Shown here one piece after another: positions 8,548-17,898 of a DNA stretch of 64,000 nt. The stretch is from NCBI GenBank assembly GCA_046350375.1, contig JAXMAO010000001.1:62001-126000 (forward strand), read 5' to 3'. Numbering within the stretch: position 1 is the first letter of the stretch; each line of letters begins with the position of its first letter. The DNA is from JAXMAO01 sp046350375 (GTDB lineage: Bacteria > Planctomycetota > Phycisphaerae > UBA1845 > UTPLA1). The position numbers and the translations under genes were made by a program. The notes under the pieces were generated by a model, which saw nothing but the letters and a program-made list of their open reading frames with translations, ran no database searches and was not told where the DNA came from.

Positions 8548-10112
8548 CTCTCCACCCGCTGGTCACCACGCTGGCGCCCGAGCTGATCCTGGTGGTCGCG
8601 GCGTCGATCATGGTCGTGCTCGGCGCGGGCCGGTCGAACGGGCAGTCGGCCCCGGCCATCGGGCTGCTCGCCATCGCCGCGGCCGTACTCGCCGCCGGGC
8701 GCGTGGCGCTCTCGGAGGCGCCGGCCGGGCTGATCGTCGATCCAGTCACGGGCTATGCGCGGTTCATCGTCCTGGCGGTGGGCGCGGTCATTCTGCTGGT
8801 CAATCGCCACGTGCCGGCCGGGCCGCAGCGCGGCGAGTTCTTCGCCCTGCTGCTCTTCTCGCTGGCCGGCGCGATGCTGGTTGCCGCCGCCGACGACCTC
8901 ATTCTCTTCTTCCTGGCGCTCGAACTGGTCAGCATCCCCACCTACATCCTGGTCGCGCTGTCGCGGAACGACCTGCGGGCGTCCGAGGCCGGCGTGAAGT
9001 ATTTCTTCCTCGGCTCGTTCGCGGCCGCCAGCCTGCTCTATGGCCTCAGCTTTCTGTACGGCATGACCGGCACCACCACGCTCTTCGGCAACGGCGCGTC
9101 CGACGCCAACGCCGCGCGGCTGGCGAGCGCCGCGGCCCAGGCCGATCCGCTCGCGGTGGTCGGCCTGTTGCTGGTCATTGCCGGGCTGGCGTTCAAGCTG
9201 GCCGCCGTGCCGATGCACTTCTACGCGCCCGATGTCTACCAGGGCGCGGCCGCGCCGGTCGCCGGGCTCCTGGGGTTCGTGCCGAAGCTGGCCGGGCTGA
9301 TCGGGCTGATCCGCGTCCTGTCGCTGGTCGGCTGGAATCTCTCGCCGGCCCTCTTCTGGCTCTTGTGGGTGCTGGCGGCCGCCACCATGACGGTCGGTAA
9401 CGTGACCGCCCTGCTGCAGTCCAACGCGCGGCGGATGCTGGCCTACTCGAGCATCGCCCATTCCGGCTACCTGCTGCTCGCCATTCTCGCCGGGCCCGGC
9501 GATGGCGACGCCGCCCCGACGCGCAACGGCGTCAGCGCCGCGCTGTTCTACATCGCCGTCTACGGATTGATGAACCTGGGCGCGTTCGCCGCGCTGGCGT
9601 TCTTCCGCCGCGAGGCCGACGGTCAGCCGATCGAGGACGTCGAAGACCTGGCCGGCGCGGCCCGCCGCCATCCGGCCGCCAGTCTGGCGCTGGCGATCTG
9701 CGCCCTGTCGCTGATGGGCATGCCGCCCACGGGCGGATTCCTCGGCAAAGTCTACCTGTTCTCGTCGGCGATCGCCTCGTCCGGCCAGGCCGGGCGCGGC
9801 TCGGCGCTGCTGGTGCTGGTGGTCATCGCGGTCGTCAACGCGGCCATCGCGGCGGCCTACTACCTGCGGCTGATCGCGACCTGCTACCTGCGACCCGCGC
9901 CGCAGCGCGACGCCGGCCACACCCGCTGCCACGCGCTCGAGGCCGGGCTGGCGGTGTGCGCAGCGGCGATGCTGGTCTTCTTTGTCGCGCCGCGGCTGCT
10001 CTCCGCGCCCGCCGGCTGGGCCGGCCGGGCCGTGCCGGTGGCGGCCCGCGCGCAAAACGCCTTCGCCGATCCGGCCGCTTCACCGCGTCCCGCAGCGCAG
10101 CGTGTTCCGTAG
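8544..10112 (+). CDS. nuoN: NADH-quinone oxidoreductase subunit N
   Basis: Subunit N (ND2 homologue), the third antiporter-like subunit; 522 residues and 14 or so predicted helices. Family motifs are DLILFFLALELVSIPTYILV (helix 5 Glu), EAGVKYFFLGSFAA, the broken-helix segment AAVPMHFYAPDVYQGA and RMLAYSSIAHSGYLL. It is the last gene of the nuoHIJKLMN block; a short GCCGCG-AAT-CGCGGC hairpin follows the stop at about 10114-10128, and the next gene is on the opposite strand. Confidence 0.97.
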   Translation: MTLHPLVTTLAPELILVVAASIMVVLGAGRSNGQSAPAIGLLAIAAAVLAAGRVALSEAPAGLIVDPVTGYARFIVLAVGAVILLVNRHVPAGPQRGEFFALLLFSLAGAMLVAAADDLILFFLALELVSIPTYILVALSRNDLRASEAGVKYFFLGSFAAASLLYGLSFLYGMTGTTTLFGNGASDANAARLASAAAQADPLAVVGLLLVIAGLAFKLAAVPMHFYAPDVYQGAAAPVAGLLGFVPKLAGLIGLIRVLSLVGWNLSPALFWLLWVLAAATMTVGNVTALLQSNARRMLAYSSIAHSGYLLLAILAGPGDGDAAPTRNGVSAALFYIAVYGLMNLGAFAALAFFRREADGQPIEDVEDLAGAARRHPAASLALAICALSLMGMPPTGGFLGKVYLFSSAIASSGQAGRGSALLVLVVIAVVNAAIAAAYYLRLIATCYLRPAPQRDAGHTRCHALEAGLAVCAAAMLVFFVAPRLLSAPAGWAGRAVPVAARAQNAFADPAASPRPAAQRVP

Positions 10113-10186
10113 CGCCGCGAATCGCGGCACAACTCTGTCACGCGGTTTCTGTTGCTGAATTCGGAAATAGCTGGCCGGGCGCCGCG

Positions 10187-11083
10187 CTAGCGGACTTCGC
10201 CGGTCAGAAGCTGATCGTTGGCGTCGCGGACCTGCCAGACGACCTGGTTCTGCGAGGCGACGTTGTTGGTCGAGCGATCCAGAACGGTGACGATGATCCG
10301 CCCGCCCTTGACGTATTCAAAGCCGCGCAGCGTGCGATCGGTCAGCAGCGTGTTGCGCATGACCCAGACCGGCTGGGCCGTGATGCGCTGGTTGCAAAGC
10401 GTGCCCTGCGTGCGCTGGGCGGTCGCGGTGACGCCGTTGCTGTAGCGGAAGCCGCCCTGGGTGCAGTTGTCGCTGCCGGTGCAGGCGAACGGCGACGAGG
10501 TGAACTCGGGCCCGAGCACGATCACGGTCGGCAGCGGAATGTCCACGGTGCCGTCGAGCGGCGCGGCGGCGCTGGTGAACAGGTCGGTCGCGAGCCGCGG
10601 CGGCATGACGCCGGTGAGCTGGATGGCGATCAGCTCGGTGCCGCTGTCGCGGGTGATGGTGGCGCAGCCGAAGGTGCGGCTGCCGCCGCTGAGCGGCTGA
10701 ACCGAGTAGCCGAAGTTGGTGTAGGTCGCCAGCTCGTCCTGGCAGACGAAACCGTCGCCGAGCGCGGTGGTAACCAGCCACACGGTGAATTCGACCGTCA
10801 GTTGCGATTCGTTGCGGAAGTGGATGCGGAGCGATTGGAGATCGTCGGCCAGGGTGCAGAGGCTTCCGGCCGGCAGCGTCGTTCCGCCGCCGCCGCCACC
10901 GCCACCTCCCCCGCCTCCGCCGCCGCCACCGGGAGTGATGGCGCCGGTGGCCGTGCCCACCAGGATGAGCACCGAGAACGGCGAGGCGCCGCCGCAGCCG
11001 ATCAGGCCGATGCCCAGCGCCAGCGAAGCCAGTCCGCCCAGCGCCGCCGCGGCGATCCACATCGTGGTCTTGCGTGTGCCCAT
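10187..11083 (-). CDS. lipoprotein, tandem paralogue B with poly-Gly linker
   Basis: Predicted lipoprotein of 298 residues starting at ATG 11083 (MGTRKTTMWIAAAALGGLAS...), with GGGAG ten bases upstream; the N-terminal helix ends in a lipobox-like LIGCGGASPF. After the anchor comes a run of about 16 consecutive glycines, probably a flexible spacer, then a Cys-containing domain. It is clearly paralogous to the next upstream gene (11136-12092): both carry GFVC...YTN.GY, GC..IT, PLDG...IPLP.VIVLG, CTQGGF.Y.N and RTQGTLCN in the same order. The two genes lie 52 bp apart in the same direction. No known domain recognised; function unknown. Surface or periplasmic location is inferred from the lipobox. 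Confidence 0.78.
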   Translation of the reverse strand: MGTRKTTMWIAAAALGGLASLALGIGLIGCGGASPFSVLILVGTATGAITPGGGGGGGGGGGGGGGGTTLPAGSLCTLADDLQSLRIHFRNESQLTVEFTVWLVTTALGDGFVCQDELATYTNFGYSVQPLSGGSRTFGCATITRDSGTELIAIQLTGVMPPRLATDLFTSAAAPLDGTVDIPLPTVIVLGPEFTSSPFACTGSDNCTQGGFRYSNGVTATAQRTQGTLCNQRITAQPVWVMRNTLLTDRTLRGFEYVKGGRIIVTVLDRSTNNVASQNQVVWQVRDANDQLLTGEVR

Positions 11084-11135
11084 CGGGTCGAACTCCCACT
11101 CGGCCGACCGGCGGTTCGCCGGGCCGCGCCTGGCG

Positions 11136-12092
11136 TCAGCGCTGTTCATCGTGAATGGTCACCAGTCCGGGCACCGGTCCGATGACGCGCCACACCGCCT
11201 TGTTCTGTGACGCCGTCGGGTTCAGCACGCGATCGAGGATCGACACCGTCACGCTCGAACCGGCCACGAACTCGAACGCGGCCGCGGTGGTGTCGGCGCT
11301 GCTGGGGTTGTGCAGGCGGAATTCCGGGCGCGTTCCGGCGCCGGCGTTGCACAGCGTGCCCTGCGTGCGCGAGACGAAAATGTCGTCGATCTGCACGCCC
11401 AGCGCGTTCGTGTAGGCGAATCCGCCCTGCGTGCACGGATTGCTCGCCTGGCACTTGAAGATCGGGTTGTCGTTGCCGAGCACGATCACCTCGGGCAGCG
11501 GGATGAGCGTGACGCCATCGAGCGGCGTGACGGCCGCCGGGCCGCCCTGCGGCGTGCCGGAGAGATTCGGCGGAATCAGGATCGGGTTCCCGACGGCGTC
11601 GAGCCCGATCGACCGGCCTAGCAGCTCGCTGCCGCCGCGGAAACCGTTGGCGGCGTTGGGCGTGATGACGTCGCAGCCGAGCGTCACGCTGCTGCCGAAG
11701 GAGACGTAGCCCGCGTTCGTGTACGACGCGCGATCGGTGTCGCAGACAAACCCGCCCGCGCCGGCCGACACCAGGAACGTCAGCGAGTAGCGGACGTTCT
11801 GAAGGCTCTCGTTGCGCACCAGCATGGTGATGTTCTTGCGCGCGGTCGGCAGATCGCACGTGGAGTTGATCGTCGTCGTGGTCGGCGCGGTCGTGGTGGG
11901 CGGAACGATCGACGGCCCGCCGCCGCGCGGGAAAGTCTGTCCGGCCGCGGTCTGGTGGTTGATGACGTCGTTCATGAACACGAGCGTGCTGTACGGATTG
12001 GCGCCGCCGCAGCCGCCCGGAATCGCCGCGGCCGCCGCGACCAGCGCCGTCAGCCCGAGCAGGCAGCGCGTCAGTGAAGTGTGACTTTGCAT
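11136..12092 (-). CDS. lipoprotein, tandem paralogue A
   Basis: Predicted lipoprotein of 318 residues. ATG at 12092 is preceded by GGGAG at suitable spacing. The signal segment (CLLGLTALVAAAAAIPGGCGGANPYS) ends at a Cys that could be lipidated. A Thr/Pro-rich spacer (PTTTAPTTTTINST) replaces the poly-Gly of its downstream paralogue. The conserved core has paired cysteines (GGFVCDTDRASYTNAGY, TLGCDVIT, IFKCQASNPCTQGGF, RTQGTLCN), suggesting disulfides. The gene probably arose by, or gave rise to, a local duplication with 10187-11083. I do not recognise the family. Confidence 0.8.
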   Translation of the reverse strand: MQSHTSLTRCLLGLTALVAAAAAIPGGCGGANPYSTLVFMNDVINHQTAAGQTFPRGGGPSIVPPTTTAPTTTTINSTCDLPTARKNITMLVRNESLQNVRYSLTFLVSAGAGGFVCDTDRASYTNAGYVSFGSSVTLGCDVITPNAANGFRGGSELLGRSIGLDAVGNPILIPPNLSGTPQGGPAAVTPLDGVTLIPLPEVIVLGNDNPIFKCQASNPCTQGGFAYTNALGVQIDDIFVSRTQGTLCNAGAGTRPEFRLHNPSSADTTAAAFEFVAGSSVTVSILDRVLNPTASQNKAVWRVIGPVPGLVTIHDEQR

Positions 12093-12491
12093 TGCAGAAA
12101 ACTCCCTCTGAGGCGGCTTGGACCCCTAGGAAACCCAGCGAGGCGGGGATGGTGCGGCTCGAGTATCGGCCCGGGGCCGTCTCTAACCTCTTTCCAGCGC
12201 CCGAGTTGGGGAGACGGCGTGCTCGAGCGCTGCGACCATAGTTCCCCGTCGACGGAGGCGCCTAAGTGTATCGTCCGTCGGCCTCGGAAGCAAGCCGTGC
12301 ATCTTCGCCGGCCATCCGCCGAACCGCTCCGGCGCGCCGCAACCGCGCCTAGTTCGGATATCGCCCGGCCGCGCCGCCCGGCTGTCGCAAATCGCCGCCG
12401 CGCCGCACGGTCGATCGGCGACCCTCCGCGCAAGATCGGCCGCCTTTCGCAACCTCTTGCAGCAGCAGTACTTTGGGAATAGCATGGAATC
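12093..12491. other. intergenic region, divergent promoters
   Basis: About 400 bp between the lipoprotein pair (minus) and pgsA (plus). It should contain both promoters. Open frames here are short, Arg-rich shadows without a ribosome binding site, and I see no RNA gene or repeat. Confidence 0.4.
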
Positions 12492-13118
12492 ATGGACAGG
12501 GCCCCGGGCGGACTCGGCTGGCCGAATCGAATCTCGCTCGCCCGTATCCTGCTGGTCGCCCCTTTTCTGCTCTGCCTCTGGCACGCGCCCAATGCAACAT
12601 CCGGTTTTCGCCACGCCGCGGTGGCACTCGTCGCCCTGCTGGCGGCCAGCGATTTTCTCGACGGCTACCTCGCGCGGCGGCTCAACCAGGTGAGCGATCT
12701 CGGCCGGCTGCTCGACCCGGCCGGCGACAAGCTGCTGATCACCGCCGCGTTCATCCTGCTGACGCTCCGCGGCGTGCCCGACGCCAGCGGCGGATTGCTG
12801 CGTGTTCCGGCGTGGGTGTTCGCGGTGGCGCTGGGGAAGGACCTGCTGGTGGTCTTCGGCTGCCTGGCGTGTCATCGAATGGTCGGGCAGGTCTCGCCGC
12901 AGCCGAGCCGGCTGGGCAAACTGTGCACGGCGCTGCAACTGGGGACGATCCTGCTGCTGCTGCTGGCGGCCGATCTGCCGCCGGGCTGGGGCGGCGTAGT
13001 CCCGGCGGCGTGGTGGCTGGCGACGATCGTTGCCATCGTCGCGGCGGCCGACTACGTTCGAATCGGGCTGCGCCTGGTCGGCGCGGCGTCGGACGCGGCG
13101 CGAAAGGGGTACTCGTGA
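12492..13118 (+). CDS. pgsA: CDP-diacylglycerol-glycerol-3-phosphate phosphatidyltransferase
   Basis: CDP-alcohol phosphatidyltransferase that makes phosphatidylglycerol phosphate from CDP-diacylglycerol and glycerol 3-phosphate in the inner membrane. The 208-residue protein has the full DxxDGxxARxxxxxxxxGxxxDxxxD motif in DFLDGYLARRLNQVSDLGRL followed by LDPAGDK (residues ~54-80), which binds the metal and CDP, and the N-terminal PNRISLARI helix. Four to five membrane helices follow. The assignment to PgsA rather than another CDP-alcohol transferase rests on the N-terminus and overall pattern. Its TGA overlaps the GTG of ribBA by 4 nt. Confidence 0.88.
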   Translation: MDRAPGGLGWPNRISLARILLVAPFLLCLWHAPNATSGFRHAAVALVALLAASDFLDGYLARRLNQVSDLGRLLDPAGDKLLITAAFILLTLRGVPDASGGLLRVPAWVFAVALGKDLLVVFGCLACHRMVGQVSPQPSRLGKLCTALQLGTILLLLLAADLPPGWGGVVPAAWWLATIVAIVAAADYVRIGLRLVGAASDAARKGYS

Positions 13119-14368
13119 CGCCCTCTCCATTCTCTCCGATTCCCGAGATTCTCGACGAGATCCGCGCCGGGCGGCTCATCATCCTGGTGGACGACGAGGA
13201 TCGCGAGAACGAAGGCGACCTGGTCTGCGCCGCCGAGAAGGTCACCCCCGAGCTGGTGAACTTCATGGTCACGCACGGCCGCGGCACGCTCTGCCTCACG
13301 CTCACCCCGGCGCGCTGCGAACAGCTCCAGCTTCATCCGCAATCGCCGCAGAACACCACCCGGCTGGGCACCGCGTTCACCGTCACCATCGACGCCCATC
13401 CGCGCTACGGCGTGTCGACCGGCGTGTCGGCGTCGGACCGCGCGACGACCATCCTGGCCGCCATCGACCCGCGCTGCACGCCGGCCGACCTGCTGCGCCC
13501 GGGACACGTCAACCCGCTCACGGCCCGCGACGGCGGCGTGCTGGTCCGCGCCGGACAGACCGAGGGCTCGGTCGACCTGGCGCGACTGGCGGGCTGCAAT
13601 CCGTCCGGCGTGCTGATCGAAATCCTCAACGCCGACGGCACCATGGCGCGCGTGCCACAGCTGGCCGAGTTCGCGCAGCGCTTCGGACTGAAGATGTGCA
13701 CGATCGCCTCGCTGATCGAGTATCGCATGCAGCGCGAGTCGCTCGTGCAGCGCGTCGCCGAGGTCGACATTCAGACGCGCTACGGCCCGTTCCGGCTCTA
13801 CGCCTATCGCGCGCCGACCGACAGCGAGCCGCACCTGGCGCTGACCGTGGGCGACGTCGGCCGATCGCCGGACGGCGCCGCGCCGGATCGCGCCGCGCCC
13901 GACGACCCGGTGCTGGTCCGCGTTCACAGCGAGTGCATCACCGGCGACGTGTTCGGGTCGATGCGCTGCGAGTGCGGCGAGCAGCTCGACGTGGCGCTGC
14001 GCGTCCTGCAGCAGGCCGGCCGCGGCGTGCTGGTCTATCTGCGGCAGGAGGGTCGCGGCATCGGGCTGCTCAACAAGCTGCGGGCCTACCGGCTTCAGGA
14101 CGACGGCCTCGACACCGTCGAGGCAAACGAGAAGCTCGGGCTGCCGGCCGACAAACGCGACTATGGCATCGGCGCGCAGATTCTTCGCGACCTGGGAGTG
14201 CGGCGGATTCGCATTCTGACGAACAACCCGAAGAAGATCTCGCGGCTGGAAATCTTCGGGCTGGAAGTGGTCGAGCAGCGCCCGATTGAAATCGAGCCGA
14301 ACGACGTAAACCGGCGTTACCTTCAGACCAAGCGCGCCAAGCTCGGCCACACGCTGAAGGACGTTTAG
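13115..14368 (+). CDS. ribBA: bifunctional DHBP synthase / GTP cyclohydrolase II
   Basis: Fusion enzyme supplying both branches of riboflavin synthesis: the N-terminal RibB domain turns ribulose 5-phosphate into 3,4-dihydroxy-2-butanone 4-phosphate, and the C-terminal RibA domain opens GTP. RibB shows the acidic metal loop DDEDRENEGD (~26-35), THGRGTLC, and GQTEGSVDLARLAG; the usual GHVFPL is GHVNPL here. RibA shows the zinc site SECITGDVFGSMRCECGEQ (Cys ~274, 285, 287), RQEGRGIGLLNK and DYGIGAQIL. The start is GTG 13115, overlapping the pgsA stop (GTGA); 417 residues is normal for the fusion. No FMN riboswitch is possible at this overlap. Confidence 0.96.
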   Translation: MTPSPFSPIPEILDEIRAGRLIILVDDEDRENEGDLVCAAEKVTPELVNFMVTHGRGTLCLTLTPARCEQLQLHPQSPQNTTRLGTAFTVTIDAHPRYGVSTGVSASDRATTILAAIDPRCTPADLLRPGHVNPLTARDGGVLVRAGQTEGSVDLARLAGCNPSGVLIEILNADGTMARVPQLAEFAQRFGLKMCTIASLIEYRMQRESLVQRVAEVDIQTRYGPFRLYAYRAPTDSEPHLALTVGDVGRSPDGAAPDRAAPDDPVLVRVHSECITGDVFGSMRCECGEQLDVALRVLQQAGRGVLVYLRQEGRGIGLLNKLRAYRLQDDGLDTVEANEKLGLPADKRDYGIGAQILRDLGVRRIRILTNNPKKISRLEIFGLEVVEQRPIEIEPNDVNRRYLQTKRAKLGHTLKDV

Positions 14369-14454
14369 CCGCACGCGGGGTCGCGCGACGAGCCGCGGAT
14401 CGCCATTCGCGCGGCGCGTGGATGGGACGCCGCATCGTCGCCTGGAAGACGCGG

Positions 14455-15045
14455 ATGGCCGCACAGCCACAGATCGAGTCGCCGCGCTTCGTGCTGGCGC
14501 ATTATCGCCCGGCCTTTGCCGCGCCGATTTCCACCTGGGCCACCAGCGAGAGCGAGCTGCGCTGGCTCGCCCCCGCCACCCCCCCGCCGCTCACGCCGCA
14601 GAAGGTGCACGCCTGGACGCCCGACGGGCGGCGCCGCTACGTCGTGTGGGATCGCGCCGTGCGAACCGTCGTCGGCCACGCCGAGCTCGACTTTCTTTCC
14701 CCCGACACCAACCGCATGTGGATTGGCCACTTCGTGCTGGCGCCGGGCGTCCGCGGGCGCGGCCTGGCGACCCGCTTTGCCAACGGCCTGCTGCACCTGG
14801 CGTTTGGGCAGTTCGACGCGGCCGAAGTGGTGCTGCTGGTCTTTCCCGACAATGAACCGGCCATTCGCTGCTACCGCCGGGCGGGCTTCGTCGACGCCGG
14901 GGTCGAGCACAAATATTTCGAACACAGCCGCATGCAGTGCGCGCTGACGCGGATGGGCATCGACCGCGCCGCCTATCGCCGGGCCGAGGCGTCAGTGGCC
15001 GGCGTCGGCCCGCGGCTCGCCTGTCAGCCCGACGGGCTCGCCTGA
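14455..15045 (+). CDS. GNAT family N-acetyltransferase
   Basis: Acetyltransferase of the GNAT fold, 196 residues from ATG 14455 (GGAAG seven bases upstream); an in-frame ATG at 14422 would add 11 residues but has a weaker ribosome site. The acetyl-CoA binding motif A is LAPGVRGRGLATRFANGLLH (R/Q-x-x-G-x-G/A), and NEPAIRCYRRAGFVDAG is the usual motif B region. Substrate unknown. It lies just downstream of ribBA on the same strand, and its last 54 nt overlap the 3' end of the convergent gene at 14992-17732. Confidence 0.85.
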   Translation: MAAQPQIESPRFVLAHYRPAFAAPISTWATSESELRWLAPATPPPLTPQKVHAWTPDGRRRYVVWDRAVRTVVGHAELDFLSPDTNRMWIGHFVLAPGVRGRGLATRFANGLLHLAFGQFDAAEVVLLVFPDNEPAIRCYRRAGFVDAGVEHKYFEHSRMQCALTRMGIDRAAYRRAEASVAGVGPRLACQPDGLA

Positions 15046-17732
15046 GCCGCCGATCCAGTAATTCCAGAGCGTGGGGTTGTCGAGCCGCGTGAGCGTGAGC
15101 CGCTCGGCGCCCGCCGGCCGCGCCGCCAGCACGTATTCCTTGTGGCGCGTCTCGCGCGGCGCGAGGCGGTCGAAGCGGCGCTCTTCGCGCGGCCGACCGG
15201 GCGCGATCAGCGCCGCCCGCAGGCTGACCGGCGCCGTTCCGCGATTGGTGACCACCAGCCGCACGCGCCGCTCGGCCGCGCCGGCGTACTCAAACGCGCG
15301 GACATCCAGCCCGGGCCAGCCGACCGCAAGCGTTGCGTCGATGGACCATTCGTCGCCCGCCTGCGGGACGCGCGGTTCGAGGCGACAGCGCAGCGTCTGC
15401 TCTCCGGCCGGCGCCAGGCGCGGCGCGGCGATCTGCACCGCGGTCCGCGACTCGCCGTGTGCTGGCAGCTCCAGCTCGATCGTCGCCGGTTCAAGCTGCC
15501 AGCCCGCGGGCACGGCGATCCGCAGCCGGCCACGCAGCGGGCGCGGCAGTGGGTTGGTGAGCACCAGGGTGCGCTCGACCGGGCTGTCGCCGGCGGCGAT
15601 CGCGTCGCCGGCAAAGTGAGCGGCGTGCCGCAGGCAGAGCGCGGCGGCATCGACGCCCGTGAAATAGACCGGCGCGTCGCCGATCCGCTCGGCGCCGTTG
15701 CTGCCGGCGACGCCGGCCGTGCCGAGCATTTCGTAGCGGCGCACGTCGCGGCCGGCGGGCCGGTCGATGATCGGCGGCTCGGCCCGCGGGTCTTCCGCCC
15801 AGGCGACCAACACCCCGGCGTGGTCGTCGCCGATGTCGAACAGCAGCGCGTGAATGCCGCGGCCGACGTCGATCGGCCCCAGCGGCGCCGCTGCGCCCAG
15901 CAGCCGCGCCAGCGCCCGCAGCGCCAGCAGCTCGCTGGCCGGTTCGATTGGCGCATTCTTCCCGGGCACGCGCCACGGCTGCGGCACGAAGACGCGCGTG
16001 GCGCCGGCCTGCCGCGCGAGGATGATCCGCCGCACATGTTCAGCCAGCGCGCCGGCCGGGCCGTCTCGCGGCGCGTCGGGTCGCGGCATGACCGCCCACA
16101 GCTCGGCGAACCTCTCGCGCTTCACGGTGGCGACGGTGTCGACGATCGCCGCGGTCGGCAGCGATGGCGGGACCGTCAGGCTCAGACACTCGGCCGCGCG
16201 ATCCTTCCGCGCGACCAGCTCCGGCAGCATGGCCGACGTCGCCAGCCGGGTGCTGCCCGACAGCCGCGTCGCCAGCGCCTGCACGCGCTGCAGCGCGGCG
16301 CTCCAGCCTTGTGACGGCGTGTGCGAGCGGTCGCCGTCTGCGCCGACCTGCCAGATGTCGATCAGCCCGGCGAACTGCAGCATGATCTCGGACAGCGCCG
16401 CGTGACAGACCGGCGCGTCGCCCGCCAGCAAGCTGCCGGCAGGGCGTGCGCGTCGGACGGCAACCGCGCCCGCAGCCAGTCGGGCAGGTCGACGAGCGTC
16501 GCCACCACGTCGCAGCCGGCTGACTTCAGCCGGCGCAACATGTCGCCGGCCTCCGACGCCGCGGCGCCGGAGCCTTGCGGCGTGTCGGCGGTCCAGATGG
16601 GCAGCTTGATCGTGCCGGCGCCGACCCAGTCGCACAGCCGGCCCACGTCGGCGGCGTGCTGTTCCTGCACGCGCGGATCGACGCTCAGCCCGAGCCAGTT
16701 GCCCGCGCGGCTCGGCCCGCCGGGCAGATCGCCCGGGTCGACCAGGAACGGCTGCTCGGCGCGGCCGATCTCTCCGTCGGCGGAGCGGACCACCAGCGTG
16801 GCGCGATAGGCGCCGGGCGACAGCGAGCCCAGCGGCACGGTCATCGGGCCGTTCATTTCGGCGGGCGTTTCCAGGGCGCGGCGGAGGACGACCGGTCCGT
16901 CGGTCGCGGTCACGTCGAGCGTGGCCGAGAGGTCTGACACCTCGACGTCGGACCACTCGACCAAGAGCGCCGCGTCGTGGGCCGGCAGGATCGGGACGCC
17001 CGCGGTCATCCCGCGCAGCGCCACCCGCGGCAGGCGCATGACGGTGATGTCGTCGAACCAGGCGGAGCCGACCGCGTCGGCCTGTTCGATGGGGCGCAGG
17101 CCGCCGGGTTTCTCGCCGCGGGCCGCGGGCTGGGTGAGCCAGGCGGTCAGGCTGATCCAGCGGGCGTCGGAGACGCCGCCGGAGAGACGCACCTGCACCG
17201 TCTGCCAGCCGGTCGCGCGGTCGCCACCGCAGCGCAGGCTGAACTGCTGGGTGCCGGCGATTTCGTTCAGCGCGCGGTCGAGGAAGACGGCGCTGAGATA
17301 GGCCCGCGCGTGGACGAGTCGATCGGTGCGGACGCGCGCCGTGATGAGATAGTCGCTGCGCGGGTGGACGGGGATGTCGCGGGCCTCGTAGCGCGCCGCG
17401 ACGCTGCCGCCGTTGAGCGCCAGCTGCATGCAGGGGGCGGCGCCGGCGCCGCAAGTCTTGTCGAGTCGCGCCTGGAGGAACGCCGGGAAGCCCGGCGCGC
17501 GGAGCGGCGTCCAGTGCATCGGCGTCAGCTCAAAGTTGCCGAGCCTCTCCTCGTCGAAATCAAACGTCTTGACGACGCGCTGCAGGATGCGGCTCGACAG
17601 CACCGGGGCGGAGTCGGCAACCGGGCCTTCATCGCGCGGAATGGTCCGCATGGCCGGTCCGAACGCCAGGCTCAGCGATCCGCCCGCCAGCAGGCCGAGG
17701 GAGTGCAGCAGGAGTCGGCGCACGCGGCTCAC
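14992..17732 (-). pseudogene. frameshifted secreted carbohydrate-active-like protein
   Basis: One protein of about 910 residues is split over two minus-strand frames. The upstream frame runs from about 17732 (GTG, start uncertain, no clear Shine-Dalgarno) through a signal-like helix (LLLHSLGLLAGGSLSLAFG), a beta-rich domain resembling a carbohydrate-binding module (FDDITVMRL end), and a region reading like a TIM-barrel (LCDWVGAGTIKLPIWT, MLRRLKSAGCDVVATLVDLP). It loses sense near 16440 within DWLRARLPSDAHALPA. The second frame continues the sense with AGSLLAGDAPVCHAALSEIM and a C-terminal beta-sandwich down to 14992. A one-frame slip near 16425-16450 joins them. Either a genuine disabling indel or a sequencing error; the downstream half keeps good coding character, so it may be recent. 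Glycosidase-like function is inference. Confidence 0.65.
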
Positions 17733-17898
17733 GCGACGTTTATCGGAGACGTGTTGCCGGCGGGTCAGTTGGCGGTCGGCCGAATGTGCCGCGGCGGCGC
17801 AAAAGCCGCGCGCCGCTTCACACGGTTCCTGCCGCGCCACGCACAGGCCGGCCGATCAGATTCGGAAGCGCCGTCTCGCGCGCGCTGAGGAGTCCGAT

